Assembly (NCBI GenBank): GCA_021788625.1
Contig: JAJYKL010000013.1
Location: forward strand, 1 to 61,110
Direction of reading: 5' to 3'
DNA from: Chloroflexota bacterium
GTDB lineage: Bacteria > Chloroflexota > Anaerolineae > J036 > Brachytrichaceae
DNA: 61,110 nucleotides
The notes beneath the pieces are model-generated. The model worked only from the letters and a program-made list of their open reading frames with translations. It made no database searches and was not told the origin of the DNA. The position numbers were made by a program, and so were the translations under genes. Shown in pieces: positions 40,716-49,572 of this stretch (the stretch's first letter is position 1; the number at the start of each line of letters is the position of its first letter).

Positions 40716-42008
40716 ATGGAGCGAAAGCAGATTATTGTTATTGTCATCATCGGGTTCTTTATGGGCCTGGTTGGCGCGTGCAGTCGAAGCGCGGGACCTC
40801 TGACGCAGGTAACGGTACAGCCCGCTGTGATCAGCCCTAATGGTGATGGTGTGGACGATTTAGCACGAATCCGCTACACCGTGAACCAGACCGCGCACAT
40901 CTCGATTTACCTAAAGGATACCAACGGCCAAATTTACAAGCTGCGCGATGAAGCAACGCGTCCCGCCAGTCCGGTGGCCTATGAATATCTTTTCAATGGC
41001 ATCTCGAATGGGCACCTGATGCCAAATGGGCGTTATATCTGGCACGTCGATGCCAATTGGCAAGGTGGGACACAAGACTTTAGCGGTACGCTCACGATCC
41101 AGGATGCCAATTTACCATTTCCAAAAATAACAGAGTTTACGTTATCGACCGATACCATTTCTCCAAACCGGGATGCGATTGACGATCATGTGTATATAAA
41201 CATCGGGCTTTCACAAAAGGCGAAACTCAATGTTTATGTGGTCGGTGCAAACGGCTTCCATTACGAAGTGCCACGCACCGAAGGGCTTCAACAAGTGACA
41301 ACCAATGGACAGCTTTCCCCAGGACGCTATCTGTATGACTACGACGGTGGAATCAACCTGGGAGCAGATCCACCACCCAATGGCATCTATTCGGTCGTTG
41401 CTCAATCCGAGGATATCATCGGGCAGCAGGATGTTCTCACTCATACACTTGTGATCACACAGAGTGGCCGTCCTGTTGCCGAGATCGTAGTACAACCCAA
41501 CGGCGAAGCCGTCAAATGGTACGGTGGAGGAAGTGGTGGCCTGAGCCACGCGCCCACAGACCCGCGCCTGATCACGCTTCCTTTGGGCGGCACCCTGTAT
41601 TTCACCATGGCTGTGCGAAATACAGGGATTGTTCCCATCAGAACGGCAGGGCCGTTCACCGCGACAGAGTGTTACGACATGGACCAGAACCTGTACTCCA
41701 AGGGGTATATTCAGGAGCCCGGCGCATTCCGCGTTGGCATCGATTACGAAACCAACCCGGGAGCCGACCACCCCTGGCGCTGGGGCGTGGGCACATTGAA
41801 AGACCTGGACATCGTCATGCACAATGGAGTGAAGCTATATTACCTTGCTCCGGGCAAGCAGGTCGTAGTAGGGGGATGCATTCGCTTTACGCATGTGCCA
41901 CCCAGAAACCCCTTTAATGTTTATGCCTCGCTGATCCAGGAGGACGTCGAGATCTTGCCAGTAAATTACCACGTTTCACCGGTGATGGTCGAGATAATAA
42001 AACCATAA
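40716..42008 (+). CDS. Lipoprotein with FlgD-Ig-like repeats
   Basis: A 430-residue exported lipoprotein: the hydrophobic N-terminus IIVIVIIGFFMGLVGAC ends in a good lipobox (LVGAC, Cys22). Two repeats follow, each starting with a calcium-site-like motif: ISPNGDGVDDLARIRY near residue 40 and ISPNRDAIDDHVYINI near 148. This is the FlgD-Ig / gliding-motility C-terminal type of beta-sandwich. Residues about 260-430 form a further, unrecognised domain with VKWYGGGSGG and PGADHPWRWG. TATACT ends seven bases before the ATG and no ribosome site is seen, so the transcript may be leaderless. Surface or secretion-related role; no partner genes are seen. Confidence 0.75.
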   Translation: MERKQIIVIVIIGFFMGLVGACSRSAGPLTQVTVQPAVISPNGDGVDDLARIRYTVNQTAHISIYLKDTNGQIYKLRDEATRPASPVAYEYLFNGISNGHLMPNGRYIWHVDANWQGGTQDFSGTLTIQDANLPFPKITEFTLSTDTISPNRDAIDDHVYINIGLSQKAKLNVYVVGANGFHYEVPRTEGLQQVTTNGQLSPGRYLYDYDGGINLGADPPPNGIYSVVAQSEDIIGQQDVLTHTLVITQSGRPVAEIVVQPNGEAVKWYGGGSGGLSHAPTDPRLITLPLGGTLYFTMAVRNTGIVPIRTAGPFTATECYDMDQNLYSKGYIQEPGAFRVGIDYETNPGADHPWRWGVGTLKDLDIVMHNGVKLYYLAPGKQVVVGGCIRFTHVPPRNPFNVYASLIQEDVEILPVNYHVSPVMVEIIKP

Positions 42009-42034
42009 GGTGCGGGGTTGGGGGTACCTGTCTG

Positions 42035-42943
42035 ATGTTGGCAGTTGTCATCATCTCATGGAACGTACGCGAATTGCTACACAACTGTCTTCAGTCGCTC
42101 TACACCGACCTCATACAGGCTGGTGTCGCGGCACGTGTGATCGTTGTCGATAGCGCCTCCACCGACGGCTCTGTTGACATGGTGAAGGCAAGTTTCCCAC
42201 AAACAGAGCTCATCTCCAACGAAACCAACGTCGGGTATGTACGTGGGAATAACCTTGCGTTAAAAAGATTGTCAATGAGTGATTCAGACCTGGCGGTAAA
42301 CGGGTCAGGTCTGGGCCAGATGAATGCGCCGAATCGATTGCCGTTTGCCAGCCTCGAATATATATGGTTTCTAAACCCCGACACGCTGGTTCTGCCGGAA
42401 ACCACGCAAAAGCTGCTTACCTTTATGCAGCAGCATCCCCATTGCGGCCTGTGCGGTCCCAAGCTCGTCAACCCCGACGGAACTTTACAGCACGGTGCGT
42501 TTGCCTTCCCTGGCATTGTGCAACTGGCTCTGGAGACCCATCCCCCACTTTGGCGGTTTCGCGGTACGCGATTGGACGGCCGCTATCCCAAGTCGCGGTA
42601 TGAAAGCAAGACTCCATTTCGCATCGGACATCCTCTAGGCGCAGCAATGCTTGCTCGGGCAAGTGCCATCGCGCAGGTTGGTGCGCTGGACGAAGGCTAT
42701 GAGATGTACGCCGAGGAGGTGGACTGGGCTATGCGGATGAGCCGTGCCGGTTGGGAGCGCTGGTGCGTGCCAGGAGCTGTGGTCGTGCACTACGGAGGCG
42801 CAAGCAGTGCACAGGCCAGTGAACGGAGCGAGCGCATCAAGTGGCGTAGCCGACTGCGGTACTATGCGCGTTATTACCCCCCAATTAAACGTGAAATAGC
42901 TATGAAACTGGTGCCAAAGGCATACCGGGTTGTGTCTGAGTAA
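42035..42943 (+). CDS. GT2-family glycosyltransferase
   Basis: A 302-residue family 2 glycosyltransferase, probably rhamnosyl- or similar sugar-transferring. The N-terminal nucleotide-sugar domain has VVIISWNVRELLHNCLQSL, VIVVDSASTDGSV, NVGYVRGNN and IWFLNPDTLV (the DxD-like motif). MYAEEVDWAMRMSRAGW carries the ED-type catalytic region, and VPGAVVVHYGGASS closes the core. No transmembrane segments are visible. It starts 26 bases after the lipoprotein gene and may be cotranscribed; the creatininase gene follows 11 bases downstream. Confidence 0.88.
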   Translation: MLAVVIISWNVRELLHNCLQSLYTDLIQAGVAARVIVVDSASTDGSVDMVKASFPQTELISNETNVGYVRGNNLALKRLSMSDSDLAVNGSGLGQMNAPNRLPFASLEYIWFLNPDTLVLPETTQKLLTFMQQHPHCGLCGPKLVNPDGTLQHGAFAFPGIVQLALETHPPLWRFRGTRLDGRYPKSRYESKTPFRIGHPLGAAMLARASAIAQVGALDEGYEMYAEEVDWAMRMSRAGWERWCVPGAVVVHYGGASSAQASERSERIKWRSRLRYYARYYPPIKREIAMKLVPKAYRVVSE

Positions 42944-42954
42944 GGAGAGCAGCG

Positions 42955-43860
42955 ATGACAGAGGTACGTTGGGAACGCATGTTCATCGACCAATTGGAGG
43001 CAGCTTTCCAGCGCTGCCCCCTGATCTATTTTGCATATGGCTTATGCGAACCCCATGGACCTCAATGCGCACTGGGGCTGGATGCGCTGAAGGCTCATGC
43101 GATTGCCTGTCGGGCCGCAGAGCAGTATGGCGGGATTGTTGCTCCTCCCGACTTTTGGCACATCCATGAACTGGGCGGCTACGCACTATGGGCTCAACAG
43201 GCTATTGGCGACGTACCCCGCACCTGGCTAACGGCGGTACCACCATGGGTGCACTTCAAGAATGTCTTGTACCAGATTCGCATGGCTGATGCAATCGGAT
43301 TTCATGCAGCCATCCTGCTCACTGGCCATTATGGTCCAAATTGGAGGGATTTAAAAACCCTCGTATCCCTGGTACAACCACACTGTGGTGTGAGACTTTA
43401 TGGTTTACCTGATTTCGAATGCAATCAGCCCGGCTTCGATGGCGACGGGGCGACCGGGGATCATGCTGGCAAGGTTGAAACGTCGTTATTGTGGGCTGTC
43501 GCACCTGATTGCGTGGACGTTTCTCGTATTCCTGCAGCTGGCAATCCGGGGAGCCTTTATGCGATGGGTGTCGATGCTATCCAGGCGAACCGCCAGATTG
43601 GCGAGCGTATGGTTGCCGACGAGGCGTCGTGGCTTGGTTCAAAGGGCCGCCAATTGCTGGGTGAATACGATAGGATACGACCTGCCGAGCGGTTGCTCAC
43701 CTTCGAGCAGGTGGAACAGGTATGGCATAGTGTTGTAGAACCGCAATTGCCTGTTTTCGAGAGTATGCAAGAAGCCTGGAAGGATTCACCGACTCAAGCC
43801 ATCAAAGAAAGCTCTGTCTGGTATGCTAATTGGCACGTACCAACGGTACCTGAAAGGTAA
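42955..43860 (+). CDS. Creatininase-family metal-dependent amidohydrolase
   Basis: A 301-residue protein of the creatinine amidohydrolase family. The metal-site pattern is FAYGLCEPHGPQCALGLDALKA (family: G-x-x-E-x-H-G-x-H/Q-x-P-x-x-x-D), followed by LLTGHYGPN (family NGHGGN) and GDHAGKVETSLLW. This superfamily also includes MftE, ArfB and FAPy deformylases, so the substrate is open. The ATG at 42955 follows AAGGAGAGCAGCG. The stop codon lies in the left arm of an 11-bp inverted repeat. The neighbours downstream (two DUF362 genes, an enolase homologue) suggest a shared catabolic or metal-related task. Confidence 0.85.
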   Translation: MTEVRWERMFIDQLEAAFQRCPLIYFAYGLCEPHGPQCALGLDALKAHAIACRAAEQYGGIVAPPDFWHIHELGGYALWAQQAIGDVPRTWLTAVPPWVHFKNVLYQIRMADAIGFHAAILLTGHYGPNWRDLKTLVSLVQPHCGVRLYGLPDFECNQPGFDGDGATGDHAGKVETSLLWAVAPDCVDVSRIPAAGNPGSLYAMGVDAIQANRQIGERMVADEASWLGSKGRQLLGEYDRIRPAERLLTFEQVEQVWHSVVEPQLPVFESMQEAWKDSPTQAIKESSVWYANWHVPTVPER

Positions 43861-43903
43861 CTAAACGCCTGGGGTTGCACGTTTAGTTACTCGTGACTAG
43901 ACT
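43857..43903 (+). promoter_or_regulatory. Inverted repeat overlapping a promoter of the DUF362 genes
   Basis: GTAACTAAACG (43857-43867) and CGTTTAGTTAC (43880-43890) form a perfect 11-bp inverted repeat with a 12-base loop. A promoter-like TTGCAC (43875-43880) and TAGACT (43898-43903), 17 bases apart, begin inside the repeat. No T run follows, so an operator or hairpin is more likely than a terminator. The first DUF362 ATG is 47 bases beyond the -10 box. Confidence 0.5.
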
Positions 43904-43950
43904 GTAAGCTTTGGTAATGGAGATGTGGAGAGCAAGGAGTTGTACTTCTA

Positions 43951-45213
43951 ATGTCAAGTACTAGACCTGCATACCAGGTACGCACGGTGCAGTGCGATTA
44001 CCGTTCGAGTGATGAAGAGGTATATCAGGCATTGAAGCGTGCGACGGACCCACTCGTGCATGCGTGGGAGAAACTGCAAAGAGCCAGGACGATTGCCATC
44101 AAGTTCAATCAAGACAAGATGTACAAGGCGATGGTGATGTACAACGAGCGCCACCGCCAACAATTGGTAAGCGACTGCGTTGCGCGTGCTCTGCTGCGGT
44201 TGTTGCGCGAACGCACCAAGGCACACATCTATTGCATTGATGTCAGTTTCTACCAGACTTATTCTGGAGCAGTGAAAGACAGCACTACCAATTTGCTGCC
44301 CGTGCTGAAAGAGTTCGATGTCGAATACGTGAACGGTAACATGGGTGACGTGCGCATGGTTTCAGTACCAGGCGGCGGCTTGATGTTCGACAAGTATCCC
44401 CTCCATCAGCGTGCCGTTGAAGCAGACGCTTTCATTTCTGTACAGAAGCTGAAAACTCACGCCTTCATGGGTGTCACACTCTGTCTGAAGAATCTTTTCG
44501 GACTCATGCCCACACAACCGCTAGGCCGTCCGCGTTTCTACTATCATCATTTGGTACGCATGCCCTATATGCTGGCAGACCTGGGTAAGATTTACAACCC
44601 CACCCTCAATATACTCGATGGGTTGGTGACTCAGACTGGAGAGGAATGGGGACGGGGAGAAAACCCATTAGTTTGCAATACGCTGGTCGCCGGGGACCAG
44701 GTAATCGCCACTGATGCAGTCGGTGCATATATGATGGGCCACGATCCGCAATCGGACTGGTTGACGGAGCCATTCCACCGTGACCGAAATGCCCTGTTGT
44801 GTGCTGCCGAGGGCGGTTTCGGCACAGTCGACCTTAACAGCATTGACTGGCAGTCCGAAGTACCGGCGCCCGTCGGCAAGTTCTTTGCAAAGATCACAGA
44901 TTCGCGCGATACGGTCATCTCATGGCGGCGAACAACAGCCGAACAGGCCATGCATTACATCGATCACAGGAAAGAGATGGTGAGCAAGTATGCAGGCGAG
45001 TACATTCTGCTGCAAATGGGCGAGGTAAAGTGGCATGACCGGAGTGGTGTGCTGGATCGCAGTCGCCGCGTTTTATCTGGAGCACATCCAGAGCAGGCTA
45101 TGTGGTTCAAATATGTTGACCCCGAAGAAGATGAGAACGAACACATTGAGGTATACGAACACACCCTGAAAACCATCAAACAGATGCAGGAGACGCCCGT
45201 CTTCGCAAAATGA
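43951..45213 (+). CDS. DUF362 domain protein, copy 1
   Basis: A 420-residue DUF362 protein. Family marks are IAIKFNQD (about 47-54), LLPVLKEFDVEYVNG, ISVQKLKTHAFMGVTLCLKNLFGLMP and ILDGLVTQTGEEWGRGENPL, VIATDAVGAYMMGHDP. The C-terminal ferredoxin domain found in many DUF362 proteins is absent; instead there is a ~110-residue extension ending near MQETPVFAK. No signal peptide is visible. DUF362 function is not established; members occur with Fe-S and corrinoid enzymes. A paralogue follows directly. Confidence 0.87.
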   Translation: MSSTRPAYQVRTVQCDYRSSDEEVYQALKRATDPLVHAWEKLQRARTIAIKFNQDKMYKAMVMYNERHRQQLVSDCVARALLRLLRERTKAHIYCIDVSFYQTYSGAVKDSTTNLLPVLKEFDVEYVNGNMGDVRMVSVPGGGLMFDKYPLHQRAVEADAFISVQKLKTHAFMGVTLCLKNLFGLMPTQPLGRPRFYYHHLVRMPYMLADLGKIYNPTLNILDGLVTQTGEEWGRGENPLVCNTLVAGDQVIATDAVGAYMMGHDPQSDWLTEPFHRDRNALLCAAEGGFGTVDLNSIDWQSEVPAPVGKFFAKITDSRDTVISWRRTTAEQAMHYIDHRKEMVSKYAGEYILLQMGEVKWHDRSGVLDRSRRVLSGAHPEQAMWFKYVDPEEDENEHIEVYEHTLKTIKQMQETPVFAK

Positions 45214-45259
45214 GTGTTGGCGCTTAAACCATTCGCATTATCCCCAAGAGGAGCTAACA

Positions 45260-46489
45260 GTGCAATCAGATTTCCGTGTTCGTGCAGTGAGTTGCGACTA
45301 TCGCTCGGCCGACGACGAAGTGTATGCTGCCCTGAAGCGCGCTACAGACCCTTTGGTAAAGTCATGGGAGCGACTGGGCAAGGCCAGGCGCATCGCCATA
45401 AAGTTTAACCAGGACTGGCAACCTGATAAGGTGATCTACCACCTGGGTCAACGTCAACAACTGGTCAGTGACACCGTTGCGCGCGCAACGCTACGACTAT
45501 TACGTGAGCGCACGAAAGCAGAGCTCTTCGTGACGGATGTAGGCGTGTCGGGTAAGCCGGATGATTTACGTGATGTGACGATCATGCCGGTACTCCAGGA
45601 ATTCGATGTACCATTCATCAACGGGCACAGCGATCCAGTCGAGTGGGCCGAAGTGCCGGGTGGTGGGCTCATGTTCGACAAATACCCCCTGCCCCGCTCT
45701 TCCATTGAAGCGGATGAGATGATCTCGGTTCAAAAACTGAAGAATCACGCCTTCATGGGCATCACTTTGTGCCTGAAGAACCTGTTCGGATTGATGAAGC
45801 TGCAGCCTGAAGGGCGTCCGCGCCCCTACTATCACCACCTGGTGCGGATGCCCTATATGCTGGCAGACCTGGGTAGAATCTATGATCCGGCTTTAAATAT
45901 CATCGATGGTCTGGTTTGCCAGGCCGGTGAGGAATGGGGCAAAGGCGAGAACCCACTGGTATGTAATACGCTGGTTGCTGGCGATCACGTAATCGCCACC
46001 GACGCAGTGGGCGCACACCTTATGGGCCACGATCCACAATCCGACTGGCTCACGGAGCCTTTCCACCGCGATCGTAACGCCTTGTTATGCGCCGCCGAGG
46101 GCGGCTTCGGCACAGTCGATCTGAATCGCATTGATTGGTCCGCTGAGGTGCAGGCGCCAGTCGGTAAGTTCTTTTCCAAGATCACCGACCCGAAGCACAT
46201 TGTGGTGAGCTGGCGCAGGACTACTGCCGAGCAGGGCTTGTACTATCGCGATCATATGCAGGAAATTGTGTCAAAGTACCCCGGAGAGTACATCCTGCTG
46301 CAAATGGGCGAGGTGAAATGGCATGACAAGATGGGCAACATCTGGGAAAGCCGGCGCCGGCTTGCGGGCAGCCATCCGGAAGAGGGCATGTGGTTGAAAT
46401 ATGTGGATCCTGACGAAAGCGAGGGAGAACACTACCAGGTGTACGAGCGCACGCTGGCCAATATGCCGCAACATGCCGAAGTGATATAA
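45260..46489 (+). CDS. DUF362 domain protein, copy 2
   Basis: A 409-residue paralogue of the preceding gene with long identical stretches, such as WLTEPFHRDRNALLCAAEGG and HLVRMPYMLADLG. The DUF362 core is intact (ISVQKLKNHAFMGITLCLKNLFGLMK). Most divergence lies near residues 55-120 and at the C-terminus, so the two copies probably differ in partner or substrate specificity. It begins at GTG 45260 after AGGAGCTAACA. It arose by tandem duplication; both copies are intact. Confidence 0.87.
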   Translation: MQSDFRVRAVSCDYRSADDEVYAALKRATDPLVKSWERLGKARRIAIKFNQDWQPDKVIYHLGQRQQLVSDTVARATLRLLRERTKAELFVTDVGVSGKPDDLRDVTIMPVLQEFDVPFINGHSDPVEWAEVPGGGLMFDKYPLPRSSIEADEMISVQKLKNHAFMGITLCLKNLFGLMKLQPEGRPRPYYHHLVRMPYMLADLGRIYDPALNIIDGLVCQAGEEWGKGENPLVCNTLVAGDHVIATDAVGAHLMGHDPQSDWLTEPFHRDRNALLCAAEGGFGTVDLNRIDWSAEVQAPVGKFFSKITDPKHIVVSWRRTTAEQGLYYRDHMQEIVSKYPGEYILLQMGEVKWHDKMGNIWESRRRLAGSHPEEGMWLKYVDPDESEGEHYQVYERTLANMPQHAEVI

Positions 46490-46549
46490 GGTCCAGGGAT
46501 GCCAGCCCCCTCGAAGATGCTTGATCTATCACCTTTATAGGAGCAAACC

Positions 46550-47872
46550 ATGAGCGAAAAGCAAACTAAAGAATCCGTCGAACGTATTACCGACAAGGTC
46601 AACACCTACTCGCGACCGTCCGATTTGAGGATTACGGACCTGCGAGTAGCAGTGGTTAGCAGCAACTACGATTATCCGATTATCCGCATCGACACCAATC
46701 AGGATGTATATGGGATCGGCGAAGTGCGTGACGCCGGGCACAAGGAAAATGCTTTGCAATTCAAGAGCATGTTGCTTGGGCAGAATCCCTGCAATGTGGA
46801 CATGATCTTTCATTCGATCAAGCGCTTTGGTAATTGGGGCCGTGAAGGCGGTGGCGTCTCGGGAATTGAAATCGCCCTTATGGACCTGATCGGTAAAGTC
46901 TATGGTGTGCCATGCTACCAGATGCTCGGAGGTCAGTACCGCCAGAAGGTACGCCTGTACGCCGACACACCGCAACCTGCCACACCGACTCCAGAGGCGT
47001 ATGCGGAGCATGTACTCGCTCGTAAAGCACTGGGATTGACATTTATAAAGTTTGATGTGGGGCTGCACGTTCTGGAAGGCGTGGAAGGCACCACCATCGG
47101 GCGATCCACACAATTCGAGCACACCATGACACGCCAGTGGCGCGCACCTGGCACTGGCCCCGTTGTGCAGGTGACGGAGAAAGGTTATGCTCGCATGGCG
47201 GAAATAGTCGCGGCTGTCAGGCAGGCGGTTGGCTGGGAAACATCGTTATGCATCGATCACTTTGGCCACGGTATGATGACTGTAAAAGAAGTCATCCGCC
47301 TGGGCAAGGCATTGGAGCCATATGGCCTGTCGTGGATTGAAGATCCTGCATTGTGGTGGGATGTCGATGCCCACAAGCAGGTGACAGATGCGCTACTGGT
47401 GCCTACAGCCGCTGGTGAAGAGTGGTACCTGTGGGAAGGCTTTCGCCCGTTCATCGAGAACCGCGCCGTAGACATCATTCATCCCGACATCTTGACTTCT
47501 GGCGGAATGACCGAGACCAAGCATATCGCTGACTATGCGGAACGCTATGGAATCCCAACCGCTCTACACTTCGCCGGCTCGCCAATCGCATTCATGGCGA
47601 ACTTGCACCTCGCGGCAGCCCTACCCAGCTTTGTCGCATTGGAACACCACGGTCTTGACTTGCCCTTCTGGGATAATCTGGTAACTGGTCTACCCAAGCA
47701 CTATATTGAGGGTGGTTATGTGGCTGTGCCCGAAACACCTGGCCTGGGCTTGGACCTGAACCTGGAAGGCATCAAGTCCAATTTACGTTTCCCTGGTTTG
47801 TTCGAGCCTACTGATGAGTGGAATACACCCAAGCTAGCCTTCTGGCAACCCGACCGACGTTGGGACAAATAA
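46550..47872 (+). CDS. Enolase-superfamily (mandelate racemase / muconate lactonizing type) sugar-acid dehydratase-like protein
   Basis: A 440-residue member of the mandelate racemase subgroup. The capping domain (about 25-150) contains VYGIGEVRDAGHKENA and GIEIALMDLIGK. Barrel residues include SLCIDHFGHG (metal Asp and a nearby His), LSWIEDPALWWD (metal Glu), AAGEEWYLWEGF (third metal Glu), HPDILTSGGMTE and the general-base His in TALHFAGSP. These resemble D-galactonate or related acid-sugar dehydratases. The substrate is not determinable from sequence. TAGGAGCAAACC precedes the ATG. Its 3' end is convergent with the glycosidase locus, and acid sugars from that locus are one possible substrate class. 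Confidence 0.88.
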   Translation: MSEKQTKESVERITDKVNTYSRPSDLRITDLRVAVVSSNYDYPIIRIDTNQDVYGIGEVRDAGHKENALQFKSMLLGQNPCNVDMIFHSIKRFGNWGREGGGVSGIEIALMDLIGKVYGVPCYQMLGGQYRQKVRLYADTPQPATPTPEAYAEHVLARKALGLTFIKFDVGLHVLEGVEGTTIGRSTQFEHTMTRQWRAPGTGPVVQVTEKGYARMAEIVAAVRQAVGWETSLCIDHFGHGMMTVKEVIRLGKALEPYGLSWIEDPALWWDVDAHKQVTDALLVPTAAGEEWYLWEGFRPFIENRAVDIIHPDILTSGGMTETKHIADYAERYGIPTALHFAGSPIAFMANLHLAAALPSFVALEHHGLDLPFWDNLVTGLPKHYIEGGYVAVPETPGLGLDLNLEGIKSNLRFPGLFEPTDEWNTPKLAFWQPDRRWDK

Positions 47873-47888
47873 AAGCTTGATATCGAAA

Positions 47889-47974
47889 CCTCTGAGCCCA
47901 GAGGCCGCATGAGCTTCATCTGACCTGCATCTTGAAGGCTTCCAAATAGCTTAAGGGTGCAGGTGTTACCTGCA
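47889..47974. terminator. Two hairpins between convergent operons
   Basis: CCTCTG/CAGAGG (47889-47904, 4-base loop) and TGCAGGT/ACCTGCA (47958-47974, 3-base loop) lie between the enolase-family stop and the GH29 stop. Neither has a good T run. They may act as bidirectional 3' ends or mRNA-stabilising hairpins; I see no gene in 47873-48095. Confidence 0.4.
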
Positions 47975-48095
47975 AACTGCCAACACTGACCTTTCCTAAA
48001 GTCGCGACCACGCCTATAAAGCAAGCTTACCAATAACTTCGCGGTTGCAAGCCCCTGTAAATAAGGTTAATGGTTGTCGATGCAGGTCATGTACA

Positions 48096-49511
48096 TTAGC
48101 GCATAGGTGTGATTTTGAGTACATACGCATAGTTACTCGGTTTCTGCGCTGGGAATTGCACGTGCAGACCGGCCGCATCGCGGGACCATCGTACCCCAGC
48201 AGGTGCGCCAATCAATTGCACGTCACCTATCTCACTTGTATAGAGGCGCATATTCGTGCTGAGTGACTGGATAGTGATTGGTCCATGCGGCCATGCTAGT
48301 ACGGTAACATAAAGAGTGTCGCCGTTTACAGTAAATCGCATGTCGCGCTCAGTGAATGAGGCCCGTTTAGTATCTGTGAACATGCCACTCTCCACCTGTG
48401 TGGGTCCCTCGCCATAAATCTTCCATGTGCGAGTGCCATAAATTGCCTCGCCATTCACGTCCAGCCAGTGCCCTACATCCAGCAGTATCTGTTCCTCAGT
48501 TTCAGGGATTGTACCGTCGGGCCGTGGGCCGATATTCAAAAGGAGTGCACCGTTCTTGCTTACGATATCCACCAGGTCGCAGATGATTGACTCAGCCGTC
48601 TTATATTCTTGCTTTTCAACGTATCCCCACGAGTTCTTTGAAATGGAGGTATCGTTTTGCCAGAATAACTCTCGGATGTCGGAGAGCTGCCCGCGCTCCA
48701 GGTCAAGTATGGCTGCCTGTTCGGGGAAAGACTTATTCTTGTAATTGATGGCTACACCCTGTCCCCACTGCACACCGCGGTTATAGAAATAGGATGCAAA
48801 GCGTCGCAGGTATGGCTCAAAGACAGGCTGCTCGATCCACCAATCGAACCAGAATAACTGCGGATGATATTTATCAATGATCTCATACAGGCGGGCAAGC
48901 CAGTTCTCCAGGTACGCCTCATCCGGTTGGGAGCCGTCTGGCGCAGCAGGGCCATAGAAGGCTGAATAGCGACCATCCCGCACGTCCGAGTCGAAAGTTG
49001 TGCCGCCATTCATAAACCACCAGTGTTCGGCGCGATGGTACGACACGCCAAAAACCATACCTTGACGTCGGACCGATTCTGCCAGGCTGCCGATCAGATC
49101 GCGACGCGGACCCATCTTGGCGGCGCACCAGTCGGAAAAACGCGTGTCATACATGGCAAATCCGTCGTGGTGCTCCGCTACAGGCACCACGAAGTGCGCA
49201 CCAGCCCGATGAAAGATATCTGCCCACTGGTCTGGATCAAATTGAGCTGCCGTGAAACGTGGAATGAAGTCCTTATAACCGAACTGTTTCTGTGATCCGT
49301 AGGTACTGAGGTGGTGTCGAAATTCAGCCGTGTCCTCCCGATACATGTTGCGCGGGTACCATTCGTTGCCATAAGCCGGCACAGAGTACAGTCCCCAGTG
49401 AATAAAAATGCCAAACTTGCCATCCTGATACCACTGCGGTACCTTGAATTGCTTCAGTGAATCCCAGGTTGGTTGGAACGGACCGGATGGCACTGCCATC
49501 GTATTGATCAT
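48096..49511 (-). CDS. GH29 alpha-L-fucosidase
   Basis: A 471-residue glycoside hydrolase that removes alpha-linked fucose. The start at ATG 49511 follows GAGGAGGATACC; the longer in-frame extension runs past this site and has no family similarity. Marks are WYQDGKFGIFIHWGLYSVPAYGNEWY, FVVPVAEHHDGFAMYDT, VSYHRAEHWW, and FWFDWW with the probable nucleophilic Asp. LLLNIGPRPDGTIP is conserved. A small beta-sandwich domain forms the last ~100 residues. No signal peptide, so cytoplasmic. It is the last gene of the ADP-ribosylglycohydrolase-GH5-GH29 run. Confidence 0.93.
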   Translation of the reverse strand: MINTMAVPSGPFQPTWDSLKQFKVPQWYQDGKFGIFIHWGLYSVPAYGNEWYPRNMYREDTAEFRHHLSTYGSQKQFGYKDFIPRFTAAQFDPDQWADIFHRAGAHFVVPVAEHHDGFAMYDTRFSDWCAAKMGPRRDLIGSLAESVRRQGMVFGVSYHRAEHWWFMNGGTTFDSDVRDGRYSAFYGPAAPDGSQPDEAYLENWLARLYEIIDKYHPQLFWFDWWIEQPVFEPYLRRFASYFYNRGVQWGQGVAINYKNKSFPEQAAILDLERGQLSDIRELFWQNDTSISKNSWGYVEKQEYKTAESIICDLVDIVSKNGALLLNIGPRPDGTIPETEEQILLDVGHWLDVNGEAIYGTRTWKIYGEGPTQVESGMFTDTKRASFTERDMRFTVNGDTLYVTVLAWPHGPITIQSLSTNMRLYTSEIGDVQLIGAPAGVRWSRDAAGLHVQFPAQKPSNYAYVLKITPMR

Positions 49512-49572
49512 AGGTATCCTCCTCAAACGGATGCTAAATCCCCGAAAAGCGGTGCCATGTAAATCTACTTGC

